The position numbers were made by a program, and so were the translations under genes. A DNA stretch of 64,000 nucleotides, taken from NCBI GenBank assembly GCA_016722575.1, contig JADKIY010000001.1:124001-188000 (forward strand). The letters run 5' to 3'. Shown piece after piece: positions 8,047 through 16,845 of this stretch; positions within the stretch are counted from its first letter, which is position 1; the number at the start of each line of letters is the position of its first letter. The notes under the pieces were generated by a model that was given only the letters and a program-made list of their open reading frames with translations, was not told the origin of the DNA and did no database searches. The stretch comes from Elusimicrobiota bacterium. Its GTDB lineage: Bacteria > Elusimicrobiota > Elusimicrobia > FEN-1173.

Positions 8047-9229
8047 CATCGACCAACAAATAGTGAACGACATCCGGTTCTTTGATTTCGTGGCTCAGAA
8101 CGTTTGGCCCCGGGTCCGCTGGTTGTTCGGGTTTTTAATCACGCCCCGGTGCCGGCGATGCACGATCTCCTCCAAAGTTCCCGACGTGGTCCTCCGGGAC
8201 GGCGTGTGCAATCTTTGTCAAGCGCACGAAGCGCGCCAAAATCGGGAGGAACAGGCCTGGCATGACAAATACATCGCCCACCAGGCCCGGGAGCTCGACC
8301 AATTGCTCAAAAATCACCAGGACAAGGGGAAGGGCCGCTGGGACGCCTTGGTCCTGTTCAGCGGGGGCAAAGACAGCGTTTACATGTTGAGCCGCCTCCG
8401 AAAAGATTACCCCCGGTTGCGCCTTCTGCTCATGACGTGGAACAACGGCTTTTACAGCAAGGTGGCGTTGGACCGGTCCCGGGAAATCGCCGCCAAACTC
8501 GACCTGGACCATATCGTTTTCAAGCCGTCCTCCACCGTCTACAAAACGCTTTACCGCTACACTCTTCAGAACGTCGAAATGAAAGGGAGCTACCAAACGG
8601 TGGACCGCCTCGACGGGACCCTCAACCAGTTCCTGGGCTTCTATTTCGCCTACCAGATGAACATCCCGCTCGTGCTGGCGGGCGTTGATTTCGCCCAGGA
8701 GCTCATCATGCAGTTTCACTCCTATTACAAGATGCCCTTCGAAGACATGTGTTCCCGCACGCTCCTGGACCGCATGGAACGCCGGTCGGGGTTTAAAATC
8801 AGCTCAATTTTCTCCGAGGAGGACCGCAAGCTTTTCTGGGACGGCACCGGCAAAGACAAAGAGCGCGTCCCCGAATACATTCTTCCCCTTCTGGCCTGGC
8901 GGCCGGACAAGGGCGCCGTTCAAATCGAGCTGGAACGGCAGGGGCTTCTCCCCAAACGAGACTCCTCCCCCATCTTGACCAACAACCAGGTGCTGGGCGT
9001 CATGACCGCCATCGACATCAAAACCATTGGCTACTGCAGTTTTGAACCCGAATTCGCCGAGATGATTCGGTTTAAAGAAAACGATCCGGTGTATTGGCGC
9101 AACGTTTTTGAATTGGTGGAGTTGGCCGCGAAACGAAAGATTCTCCTGAATAAAATCATTTCAAAGGTGCTCGGAAAACTGGGTCTGACCGCGGAGCAAG
9201 TGGGGCTGTCGAACCGGGCCGGCCAATAA
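8036..9229 (+). CDS. PP-loop ATP pyrophosphatase, WbpG/PseA-like amidotransferase family
   Basis: This 397-residue protein has a CxxC..CxxC N-terminal zinc site (RCRRC at about residue 40, GVCNLC at about 60). The PP-loop LVLFSGGKDSVYML lies near residue 110. This layout is that of N-acetyl sugar amidotransferases (WbpG/PseA), which adenylate a carbonyl and replace it with nitrogen from ammonia while making unusual surface sugars. No WbpH/HisF-like ammonia partners lie nearby, so the substrate is unknown. The start ATG at 8036 lies within the RRM gene's end, and the stop overlaps the next gene's ATG (TAATG). A tRNA-thiolation-type enzyme is a less likely alternative. Confidence 0.8.
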   Translation: MAADIDQQIVNDIRFFDFVAQNVWPRVRWLFGFLITPRCRRCTISSKVPDVVLRDGVCNLCQAHEARQNREEQAWHDKYIAHQARELDQLLKNHQDKGKGRWDALVLFSGGKDSVYMLSRLRKDYPRLRLLLMTWNNGFYSKVALDRSREIAAKLDLDHIVFKPSSTVYKTLYRYTLQNVEMKGSYQTVDRLDGTLNQFLGFYFAYQMNIPLVLAGVDFAQELIMQFHSYYKMPFEDMCSRTLLDRMERRSGFKISSIFSEEDRKLFWDGTGKDKERVPEYILPLLAWRPDKGAVQIELERQGLLPKRDSSPILTNNQVLGVMTAIDIKTIGYCSFEPEFAEMIRFKENDPVYWRNVFELVELAAKRKILLNKIISKVLGKLGLTAEQVGLSNRAGQ

Positions 9230-10791
9230 TGACCGGGAACGAGATCCCCGCTTTCCTGGAAGCTTGCCGCCAGGCCCTCGGCGCGGACCGCGTACGCCCG
9301 GCAGAAGAAGAAAAGGGCGCGGTCGCCTTGCCGCGGGCGGTCGCGGGGGTGGTGGAACCCGGAACGCGGGAAGAGGTCCAGGCGGTGGTCCTTTTGGCCA
9401 ACCGGCATCGGATCCATTTGTATCCGATCAGCACGGGGAACAATTGGGGATTTGGCTCCGCCCGGCCGGTCAAAGGGGGGGCGTGCCTACTGGACTTGAG
9501 CCGAATGAGGCGAATCCGCGAAATCAACTTGACCTTCGGGTTCGCCGTGGTGGAACCCGGCGTGACCCAGGGGGACTTGGCCGAAGCGCTCCGGGCCCGG
9601 AACGCCCCGTGGACGCTGGACGTGACGGGGGCGGGGCCCGACACCAGCTTGGTCGGCAACGCCCTTGAGCGCGGCATCGCCTACCATTCCCAGCGAACGC
9701 AAACCACCCGCGCCCTGGAATTGGTGACGGGGGACGGAACGCTCCTCGCCACCGGATTTCAAGACCCGCGGGTGGCCTTGTTGAACAACCTGTACGCCCA
9801 CGGCGTGGGGCCCGATCCGACGGGGCTTTTCTTTCAGAGCCGGTTCGGGGTCGTGACGGCGATGACGATCGACCTCCTGCCTTCCGCCGGAGTCCACGCC
9901 TCCGTCGGCCTCAACGTGGCCGCCGCCGACCTTCCCCGCCTGATCGACGCGCTTCGGGAGCTTCGACGAAACGGGGTCCTGGAAGGCGTGCCCCACATCG
10001 CGAACCGGGCCCGATTTTATTCCACCCTGGTTCCGCTCCTGATAAAACGGTCCCGAAAACCGTTGACCCGCGCCCAAGCCGACGACATGTTGCGGAAAGT
10101 TTTCCCGGAGGAATGGACCCTGCTGGCGTCGCTCCGCGGACCGGGCGCCCTGGTCCGCGCGAAAGGGCGGCTCGTCCGACGCGCGCTCTCTCCGTTGGGC
10201 CGGGTGTGGATCCTGACGCCGTTCATGCGTTTCCTTCAGCGCGCGGTGGGATGGGCCCTGCCGGCGATGGGAGCGGTGATGGCCGCCACGAGGTCGATTC
10301 AGGGCCTCCCCCTCGGAGTCCCGAGCGCCGATCCTTTGCAATTTCTGGATTTCGACTTATCTCCCGGTTCCCCCCCCACCGATCCGGACAGTCACCCGCG
10401 GGGGTTCGTCTACCTCGTTCCGCTCATGCCCGCCGACGGAGCGTCCGTCGGCCGGTTTTTCGAAACCCTGCCCGCCCTGGCCGAGGCCGCCGGGCAGGAC
10501 CCGGCGGTCACCCTCAACGCGCTGGACGGGCGGGTCCTGGAGGCGGTGGTCAGTTTGACTTTCGACAAAATGGATCCCGGGGGGGTTCAACGAACGGTGA
10601 AGGTCGGGGAGGAATGGCTCGAACGATTGCGGGGAATCGGCGCCCATCCCTACCGGGTCCACATCGACCACATGGCCCAGACGGGCCCGGCGGAGGGTCC
10701 CTGGGCCTCGCTCCACCAACGGTTGGCCTCGGTCCTCGACCCGAACCGCGTGCTTTCCCGGGGGCGCTACGAGCCCGGGGCCCCGGCCTGA
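9229..10791 (+). CDS. FAD-binding oxidase/dehydrogenase (GlcD / vanillyl-alcohol oxidase type)
   Basis: This 520-residue flavoprotein has a PCMH-type FAD-binding domain in about the first 230 residues. It shows PISTGNNWGFGS for pyrophosphate binding and VVEPGVTQGDLAEALRARN, then a C-terminal substrate domain. There is no signal peptide, so it is probably cytosolic. The family oxidises alcohols, hydroxyacids or phenols. The VAO/p-cresol methylhydroxylase subgroup fits best by length. The start codon overlaps the stop of the PP-loop gene, so the two are translationally coupled. The real substrate cannot be named. Confidence 0.82.
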   Translation: MTGNEIPAFLEACRQALGADRVRPAEEEKGAVALPRAVAGVVEPGTREEVQAVVLLANRHRIHLYPISTGNNWGFGSARPVKGGACLLDLSRMRRIREINLTFGFAVVEPGVTQGDLAEALRARNAPWTLDVTGAGPDTSLVGNALERGIAYHSQRTQTTRALELVTGDGTLLATGFQDPRVALLNNLYAHGVGPDPTGLFFQSRFGVVTAMTIDLLPSAGVHASVGLNVAAADLPRLIDALRELRRNGVLEGVPHIANRARFYSTLVPLLIKRSRKPLTRAQADDMLRKVFPEEWTLLASLRGPGALVRAKGRLVRRALSPLGRVWILTPFMRFLQRAVGWALPAMGAVMAATRSIQGLPLGVPSADPLQFLDFDLSPGSPPTDPDSHPRGFVYLVPLMPADGASVGRFFETLPALAEAAGQDPAVTLNALDGRVLEAVVSLTFDKMDPGGVQRTVKVGEEWLERLRGIGAHPYRVHIDHMAQTGPAEGPWASLHQRLASVLDPNRVLSRGRYEPGAPA

Positions 10792-10819
10792 ACCGGGTCC
10801 CCCGACTTCCGTTAAGCTC

Positions 10820-13116
10820 ATGCTGAGAGACGCCGTGGTTCGCCGCGCCGCCGGGTGGATCACCGGGCATCCCCGCGCCTCCATCGGCCTCACCCTGTTG
10901 GTCGGAGCTTTCTTCCTATTCCATCTCCCCCGGGTTCAAACCCGGGCCGACATGGACGATTTTTTTGCCCCAACGGAACCCAACGTCGCCCGGCACAAAG
11001 CCGTCAAGAAATTTTACCCGCGCAACGATTTCTTTTCCATCGCCTTCCAGAACCCGGCGCTTTTTACGCCGAAGGGCCTGAAGGCCCTGGCCGATCTCAC
11101 GGAGGCCGTCGAATCCCTGCCGGAAGTCAAGGAAGTGGTGAGCCTCGCCAACGTCGGCGACATGCGGGGGACGAAAGAATCCTTCGGGGTCGAACCTTTC
11201 CTTTCCTCGATCCCCGAGGACCCGGCCGACCTCGAACGGCTCCGGCGCCGCGCGGTGGACAAGCCTCTTTACCGGAACCTCTTGATTTCCCCGGACGGCA
11301 CCGCCACCGCCCTCGCCGTCTTTCTCCCGGACGAAACGGACGGGGCGCTCCGGCGCCGGGCGATCGCCGGGGTTGAGAAAATCCTCGCGCCCTACGCCGC
11401 CCGCGGGTACCGATTCCACCTCGCCGGGTGGCCCGTGACGAGCCTGCGGCTGGTCGAGTACATGAACCAGGATGTCGCGCGTTTTCTTCCCATCACCCTG
11501 CTCCTGGTTCTCGGAACCATCTGGTTCGTTTTCCGAAATCCCCGGATCCTGGGGCTCGCCGGCCTGGGGGTTTCCATGACGGTGGCCGCCACGCTGGGGT
11601 TGGCGGCGCATCTCGGCATTGCCTTAAACATCGCCTCCGTGGCGGTGATCCCGCTCGTCATGGCGTTGGCGCTGTCGGATTTGGTGCACCTTTTTTCCCA
11701 TCTGGACCGAAGCGTTCTCGACCGATTTCCGGATCGAACGCAGGCCTTGAATCATGTTTTGGAGCAGATCCTATTCCCCTGCCTTTTGACCAGCCTCAAC
11801 ACCGCCATCGGATTCCTGACTTTCACCACGAACCGGGTCCCGGCCATCCGGAGCTTCGGCGGCCTGGCGGCCGCGGGGATGGGGTTTGAGTTCCTGTTTA
11901 CCTTCGGCTTGGTCGCCCCCCTTCTTGTGTATTTCAATCCCGCGCGCCTCTATCGCGACTCCAACCAGCACCGGGCCCAGGAAATTCCCCGCCTGGTGGG
12001 GGGAATCCACCGCTTGGTGGCCCGGCGGCCCGCGGGGGTTGTCGCGGCCTGCCTCGGGGCCCTCCTCTGGGGCGGCTGGCAGATGAGGAAAGTCCAGGTG
12101 GAAACGGATCTGACCCTCTGGTTCAGCCCCCGGACCTCCGTCCGGCAGGACGGCGAATTCATTCGCCGCCACATCGGCGGTTTTCAAACCATGATGGTGG
12201 AATTGGAGTCCGACCGGAACGCCTTCAGGACCCGGCCCGAATCGCGGTGGTCGAACGGTTGGAGAGCCAAATTGGGGCGCTTCCCGGCGTGGACCACGTC
12301 GCTTCCCTGGCGGATTACTTCAAAGAGATGAACGGGGCGTTCCACGCCGAGAACCCCGCCCAGTACCGCCTGCCGGAATCCCGTCGCTTGTTGGAGCAGT
12401 ACCTATTGCTTTACAGCGCCCGGGATTTGGACGAGATCGTCACCCCCGGTTTTGATCGCACCCGAATCCTGATCCGCCTCCAGGATTCCAGCTCGCGAAA
12501 AAATCGGGAAACGCTGGCCGCGATCCGGCGTCTGACGGCGGCCAACCCGATCCCGGGCGTCCGCGTCGACCTCTGCGGAGGGGCCGTCGATCACGTGAGC
12601 ATGTCGGAGATTTTGGTGAACGATCAAATCCGGAACATCGCCCAGGCGGTGGGAGGCATCTGGCTTGTGATGTGGGCGGTCCTGCGGTCGGCGGGGATGG
12701 CCACCCTCTTTTTGGTCCCCAACCTCTTCCCCATCGTCCTCAACTTCGGGATCATGGGCACTTTCGGAATCGCCATCGATACGGGGACCGCCCTCATCGC
12801 GGCCACGGCCTTCGGCATCATCGTGGACGACACGGTGCACTTCTTCACCCGGTTCGCCCAACGGCGCCGCGAGGGCTGGGCCTATTCCGTGGCGCTGGAA
12901 GACGTCACCCACGAGAAGGGGGAAGCGGCGATTTCCTCCTTTGCGATCCTCGCCTTGGGGTTCGGCGTCCTGACGCTGAGCCACTTTTCCCCCATCGTCT
13001 ATTTCGGCCTTTTGAATGTGATGGTTTTGACCACGGGCATGGTGGGGGACTTGTTTTTTTTGAAAGCGCTCATGGTCCTGGGAGGAAAGCGGGCTTCCAT
13101 AAAAACGGCAACCTGA
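10820..13116 (+). CDS. RND/MMPL-type lipid exporter, split by one indel
   Basis: Two frames join into one protein of about 765 residues. Frame one (10820 to about 12225) carries the first membrane helix, a periplasmic domain and a first block of transmembrane helices (about 225-385). Frame two (about 12226 to 13116) carries the second periplasmic domain and block, including ATAFGIIVDDTVHFFTRF with the Asp pair typical of this superfamily. Between them GCCTTCAGGACC lacks one C compared with the expected coding GCCTTCCAGGACC (AFQDPARIAVVERL). MMPL/HpnN-like members move lipids or hopanoids to the outer membrane. It follows the oxidase by 28 bp. The indel may be a sequence error; otherwise the gene is broken. 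Confidence 0.85.
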
Positions 13117-13239
13117 CGCTTGGGGAGACCCGAACCTCCGGCGCGTTTTATCTAACGATTGTTGCGAACTCGACGGTCTGGACCCGAACGCCTTCCAGGA
13201 TCAACCGGCCGCGGCCGCTTCCATCCAACTATTTAACCT

Positions 13240-13710
13240 TTAGAAAACACTCCACAGGACCCCTTGGGAATCCGTGTGGATGCAATTAATGTAAACCCTC
13301 CCTGTCGGCACTAAAAAAATATAGGGGGTCCCGGGTGGAATCAACGGTTCAAACCAATCCCAAAGCGGCCCCCCCGTTTCATGGGGGCCGGGAAGGGATA
13401 GGATATTCCGAATACGATTTCCTTCAACATGGTCGGCCACGGTTGGAATCGAACAGGAAGGAATTTCGTCCAGGTATTTAGGCACTAACCAATGTGCGTT
13501 CGTTGGAAATTCACCTTCATTTTCGGCGTAGTAAATGCTTATCGCGCTACGAAGAGACCCCAACTTTCCTTTCACCGCCGCCTCTTTGGATCGGATAACG
13601 AGCCCCCCGAACTTCGGAATGGCAATAGACGCCAAAAGCCCTATGATCGCCACCACGAGCATGAGCTCGATCAAAGTGAACCCCCAAGGTCGACCGCGCC
13701 CAGGCCGCAT
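13240..13710 (-). CDS. Type IV pilin-like protein, second copy
   Basis: This 156-residue prepilin is in the same subfamily as the one at 3451-3885. The leader ends in WG before FTLIELMLVVAIIGLLASIA, with Glu at mature position 5, then IPKFGGLVIRSKEAAVKGKLGSLRSA. The C-terminal domain ends INCIHTD..GVLWSVF. AGGAGGAGA sits directly before the ATG. It points towards the exporter gene and lies between that gene and a decayed copy of its 3' end at 13882-13975. No other pilus genes are near. Confidence 0.9.
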   Translation of the reverse strand: MRPGRGRPWGFTLIELMLVVAIIGLLASIAIPKFGGLVIRSKEAAVKGKLGSLRSAISIYYAENEGEFPTNAHWLVPKYLDEIPSCSIPTVADHVEGNRIRNILSLPGPHETGGPLWDWFEPLIPPGTPYIFLVPTGRVYINCIHTDSQGVLWSVF

Positions 13711-13740
13711 TTCTCCTCCTATTCAAAATAAGCCTATCCC
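13711..13740 (-). promoter_or_regulatory. Leader/promoter of pilin-like gene 2
   Basis: TAGGCTTAT on the minus strand (13728-13736) followed by TTTGA and AGGAGGAG matches the leader of pilin-like gene 1. The shared element lies 17 bp before the start codon. Promoter function is inferred from the conservation. Confidence 0.45.
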
Positions 13741-13881
13741 TTTAAAGTCTACATCCTCCTCCCGATTTTTTTCAATGGATTCTCTTTTGAAACGACGACA
13801 TGGGGGCACAACACACCAGGGGACATGATTGGCTCGTTGACTTAATGTTGTCTGCCTCGGAAAAAAACGAACTTGACCAAC

Positions 13882-13975
13882 ATTGTCTATTTCGGCCTTT
13901 TGAAGGTGATGGTTTTGACCAGGGGCAAGGTGGGGGGCTTGGTTTTTTGAACGCGGTCAGGGTCCTGCGAAGCCG
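13882..13975 (+). pseudogene. Decayed duplicate of the exporter gene's 3' end
   Basis: This stretch matches 12994-13081 in the exporter gene, including an 18-bp and a 16-bp perfect block. It reads IVYFGLLKVMVLTRGKVGGLVF against IVYFGLLNVMVLTTGMVGDLFF before drifting out of frame. It has no start. It lies on the far side of pilin-like gene 2 from the intact exporter, mirroring the cheA arrangement at 4.0 kb. The rest of 13976-14095 holds nothing I can support. Confidence 0.75.
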
Positions 13976-14095
13976 ATCAAGCCCTTCCCCGACATAGCCG
14001 TCGGACCTCGGCCGGGGCCGGAGGCCAGGTGGCTTCCGGAGAACGAAACGCTGGCCGGGGGTCCACCTCCCACCGCGCCCTCTGCCCAAATAACA

Positions 14096-14162
14096 GAAGG
14101 GCCCGACTCCGTTTCGGAGTCAGGCCCTTCCTTATTGGTTGGAATGGTTCAAAATGTGGAGC
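14096..14162 (+). other. Candidate left attachment site of the island
   Basis: A perfect-looking hairpin (AGGGCCCGACTCC / GGAGTCAGGCCCT, 14098-14128) is followed by TTGG..GG..AAAATGTGGAGC. The same order, hairpin then TTGGAACG..ATGTGGAGC, lies in the same orientation at the 3' end of tRNA-Ala (43386-43463), and inverted at 41654-41730. Left of this point the sequence is chromosomal. Right of it the island repeat begins. I read it as the displaced tRNA end left by integration. Only six bases of the tRNA itself are shared, so the site is inferred. Confidence 0.6.
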
Positions 14163-14270
14163 AAGAACAGTCGGCCGCAAACCATCGACCTGAACATCCC
14201 CAATATATCACATGGCTACTGGGAAAACTACGAGCTGACCGGCGAATACAACCTGCGGCCTACCTTGTAG
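14154..14270 (+). pseudogene. 3' fragment of an unknown gene
   Basis: A 38-codon frame starting at the att-like ATG ends in YWENYELTGEYNLRPTL and a stop. The inverted repeat's other copy encodes YWANYRLTGDYKLRPTL before its stop (41547 onward). The shared C-terminal tail suggests both are 3' ends of one gene family carried at the element's end. The family is not recognised, and there is no convincing ribosome binding site. Confidence 0.5.
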
Positions 14271-14987
14271 GGATCGGTGTATCGACCTGTTGCGAATGGA
14301 GGGGGGGGCCGATGGGCCCCCCAACCTGCCGCGTGTGTAGGGGGGGGTGCGGAGATCGACCAACCATTGCGGCCGGTGGTGCCGCCGCCGAGGGCGTTAC
14401 TTTTTCGACCGCTATACCGGGCCCTTTTCCGTTACTGAATTATTCAATCCATTTCCCCTTTGAAAAGATAGTGGCAAGGGGTTGATCTTTGCCGCGGAAC
14501 CTTCCGCCATCGGCGGCGGTGTTGGGTGGAAAACCCCCGCGCGAGAGCGCGGCGGCCGGGAAAGAAAAAACCCCGCCAACGGCGGAGAAAACCCCGGCGG
14601 TTGGTTGGGGAAAAGAAAGAGCACACTACGGTTGATTCGTTTGTTGGAAAAAACCCGGACGCGCCCCGCTGCGGTTGGACGGAAAAACAGGGTCGCGGCC
14701 CGCGCGTCGGCCCGAGAAACCCGCGCCGCCGCCCGGCCCGCTCGGTTTGTGGGTGGACTGGGACGCTGCCCGCTACGCTTGAAAACCAGAGAACCCCTGG
14801 TCGCCCCGCGCCCGCACGAGGAACGTGCGCGGTCGCCGGGCTTGGCAAGTTGGGCCGTTGGACGCTACCCGCTGCGCTGGAACCCCCATCCGCCCTGTGA
14901 GCCGCCGTCGTGGCTACGCCCCGTCGTCGGCCTTGCCTGGCCTGGGGTCAAGGCCGTTGGCCTCGCCCCTCCCCTCGGTCGCGCGCA

Positions 14988-15454
14988 ATAGGTAGGGAGC
15001 GGCCAGGCAAGCCCCGCTTCGCGGGGCACAGGGCTAAGAAGTCGCCCCTAGGGACGATTATTTAACGTATGTGGGCCAGCGTTTCCACCAACGCCCAACC
15101 CGTTACACCGTCGGATTGTCGGGCTGCGCCCGTGGCCCATATACTCCCCATGGGAGTATATATGGTCCACCAACAACACCCGCCCCCACGGCACCTCCAT
15201 TGTCCATTGATCGAGTTCCGCTTTTAGAGGTCACACAAGTCCCGTGATTGACGATGGCCTCTGCAAGCGCCGCCCCATTGCGCCGCCGTGCAGGCACACA
15301 CCGCCCGCACGTCACCGCTGGCGGCGCTGCCCGGCAACACCCGCCCCCCTCCCCCCAAGCCCGGCCCATACACCAAAACCGGGCCGGCCTTGGGCGGGAT
15401 TATGGGGGCTGCCGGGCTTGGTGCCCCCCACACCCCCCGAGGGGCCAATCACCT
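14988..15454 (+). other. GC-rich non-coding stretch inside the island
   Basis: About 470 bp lie after the left inverted repeat with no supportable gene. It contains a hairpin GCCCCGCTTCGCGGGGC near 15015 and C-rich runs at 15340-15470. Overlapping short frames on both strands are low-complexity Pro/Gly/Ala readings of the C-runs and look spurious. Confidence 0.5.
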
Positions 15455-15599
15455 GCCCCCCAAAAAACAAAGGCGGGCGCTGAATAACGCACCCGCCCAC
15501 AACTCACAAAAATAAAATCTATCCGATCTGCGTTTCAGCAACCCATTCCTTCCGGCATTTCATCCACATGATTCAACATGATATCCGTCAGGTGATAAG
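15455..15599 (-). repeat. Gene-end plus terminator remnant, left copy flanking the metal cassette
   Basis: On the minus strand this holds a short coding tail (DEMPEGMGC then stop, near 15535-15565), then GCGTTT and a GC hairpin with T-rich tail (about 15461-15498). The end of the lipoprotein gene at 22390 is built the same way (EEMPEF.., GCGTTTC, hairpin at 22332-22358). About 80-100 bp are alignable, in direct orientation. The metal cassette lies exactly between the two copies. Confidence 0.6.
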
Positions 15600-16220
15600 T
15601 CATCGGGCCTGCTTTTCCTTCAACTCGTGGAGGGCTTCCCTCAAGATGCCGATGGAGGAGATCAGGATCATGGCGGCGATGACGCCCCCGATAACGATGT
15701 CCGGCCAGGGGGAACCGAGCCAGAGAACCAGGGCGGCGGCGAGCATGACGCCCAGGTTGGCAAGCACGTCGTTGCGGGAGCAGAGCCAAGTAGAGCGCAT
15801 GTTTATATCGTCGTCTTTGTGTTTGTAAAGCAGGAGGAGACAGAGAGCGTTGGCAGCCAAGGCGGCGACGCCCACGGCACCCATGCCCCCGGCGAACGGG
15901 ACGACACCTGAGAAGGCATGGTGAACCGTTTGTCCCAGGACGCCCAGTCCCAGGAGCAGCATGACGAGTCCCTTTCCCAGGGCCGCCCCAGCCTTCCATC
16001 GGGAACTTCGGTCCATGACGTACAGGCTGACGGCATAAACCAGCGCGTCTTCAAGCATGTCCATGGAGTCACCCAGGAGCGCCACGGAACGGAAAAACAG
16101 GCCGCCCACGGCCTCCACGATGAACATGGCGAGGTTGACGGCCAGGACGATCTTAAGGACGCGGATGTGATCTTCCCGCAGGGGCGATGAAAGGCAGTCG
16201 TGGTCGTGGCATGAACTCAT
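15600..16220 (-). CDS. Cation diffusion facilitator family transporter, short form
   Basis: This is a 206-residue inner-membrane protein with about six helices. Metal-site motifs are GDSMDMLEDA in helix 2 and SRNDVLANLG in helix 5. The N-terminus is Cys/His-rich (MSSCHDHDC). The usual cytosolic C-terminal domain (about 80-90 residues) is missing and the protein ends just after helix 6 with a Lys-rich tail. CDF proteins export Zn2+, Cd2+, Co2+ or similar using the proton gradient. The start ATG at 16220 overlaps the SEC-C gene's stop by 4 bp. It is the last gene of the metal operon. Confidence 0.85.
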   Translation of the reverse strand: MSSCHDHDCLSSPLREDHIRVLKIVLAVNLAMFIVEAVGGLFFRSVALLGDSMDMLEDALVYAVSLYVMDRSSRWKAGAALGKGLVMLLLGLGVLGQTVHHAFSGVVPFAGGMGAVGVAALAANALCLLLLYKHKDDDINMRSTWLCSRNDVLANLGVMLAAALVLWLGSPWPDIVIGGVIAAMILISSIGILREALHELKEKQAR

Positions 16221-16516
16221 GAGGAGTCTCCGCAGCACTTTTTATATTTCTTCCCGCTGCCGCAGGGGTAGAGGTCGTTGCGGCCGATCTTGGGCTCCGG
16301 CCGGACGAGCGGGGGCGTGGGCTCCTTGCCCTGGAGGCGGCGGAGGTCCTTCCTGTGAGCACGAATCCAGGCTTGGCGGGCGGCGGCGTCGGAGGTATCC
16401 ACACCCTCCCGCTTCATCCGCTCGAACTGCTCTCGTGTTTCCCTGCGAAGCGTGGAGTCGGCCAGGATTTTAAGGGCGTGCGTGACGCCGCCCCAGACCC
16501 GTTTCAAGCGGTCCAT
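16217..16516 (-). CDS. SEC-C motif protein
   Basis: This 99-residue protein has a helical basic N-terminal two-thirds and a C-terminal SEC-C zinc motif (GRNDLYPCGSGKKYKKCCG), the module also found at the end of SecA. The start at MDRLKRVW (16514-16516) follows the PII gene by 2 bp. The frame stays open upstream only because it crosses the PII gene. SEC-C units bind zinc and often ribosomes or SecB. Inside a metal-efflux operon it may act as a metal-binding or sensing partner, but that is inference. Confidence 0.85.
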   Translation of the reverse strand: MDRLKRVWGGVTHALKILADSTLRRETREQFERMKREGVDTSDAAARQAWIRAHRKDLRRLQGKEPTPPLVRPEPKIGRNDLYPCGSGKKYKKCCGDSS

Positions 16517-16518
16517 CT

Positions 16519-16845
16519 TTAGATGGCCTCGTCTCCACGTTTGCCCGTGCGGATGGCGAGGGCGTCCACGGCCTCGATCACGAAGACCTTGCCGTCTCCC
16601 TTGTTCCCGGTATGGGCGCGGGATTGGATGGTCTTGAGCACGGTCTCCACCATTCGGTCCGGGACGACGAGCTCCAGCTTGGTCCATTCGTCCGACTCCA
16701 ATACATCGCCGTTGGGACTTTTGGGGCTGCGCCCGTAGCCTTTGACTTGGGAGACGATACAGCCGGGGAGGTTGGCGATGGCGTGAAGAGCTCGGAGCAC
16801 TTCTTCCGCCTTGTGGGGTTTGATAACAGCCTTAATCTCTTTCAT
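16519..16845 (-). CDS. PII-family (GlnB-like) protein of a metal-efflux operon
   Basis: This 108-residue protein keeps the PII fold signatures: MKEIKAVIKPHKAEEVLRAL at the start, HTGNKGDGKVFV in the B-loop, and IRTGKRGDEAI at the end. The T-loop is rewritten (GRSPKSPNGDVLESDEW) and lacks the tyrosine uridylylated in classical GlnB, so it is unlikely to be a nitrogen sensor in the usual sense. PII-like proteins do occur beside heavy-metal RND pumps. Its start overlaps the czcA stop by 4 bp, so it is translated with the pump. Its ligand is unknown. Confidence 0.88.
   Translation of the reverse strand: MKEIKAVIKPHKAEEVLRALHAIANLPGCIVSQVKGYGRSPKSPNGDVLESDEWTKLELVVPDRMVETVLKTIQSRAHTGNKGDGKVFVIEAVDALAIRTGKRGDEAI

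Larger units (their letters stand above)
14096..14987 (+). repeat. Long inverted repeat, left copy (about 890 bp)
   Basis: It matches the reverse complement of 40825-41700 over its whole length, at roughly 85-90% by eye. It contains several GC hairpins, for example around 14528-14590. Frames open through it differ between the copies by 1-2 base indels (for example the A run near 14565 and the stretch near 14650-14690), so it is not protein-coding. The copies bracket the island cargo from 15.0 to 40.8 kb. Confidence 0.85.

Noticed and set aside
12994..13975. Template/variable repeat pair of a diversity-generating retroelement (exporter 3' end and its copy)
   Set aside because: The differences are not concentrated at adenines, and no reverse transcriptase gene is in the window.
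14482..14991. Arg/Pro-rich protein genes in the long inverted repeat (also 40697-41326)
   Set aside because: The two copies differ by 1-2 base indels that destroy the frame, so coding is not conserved.
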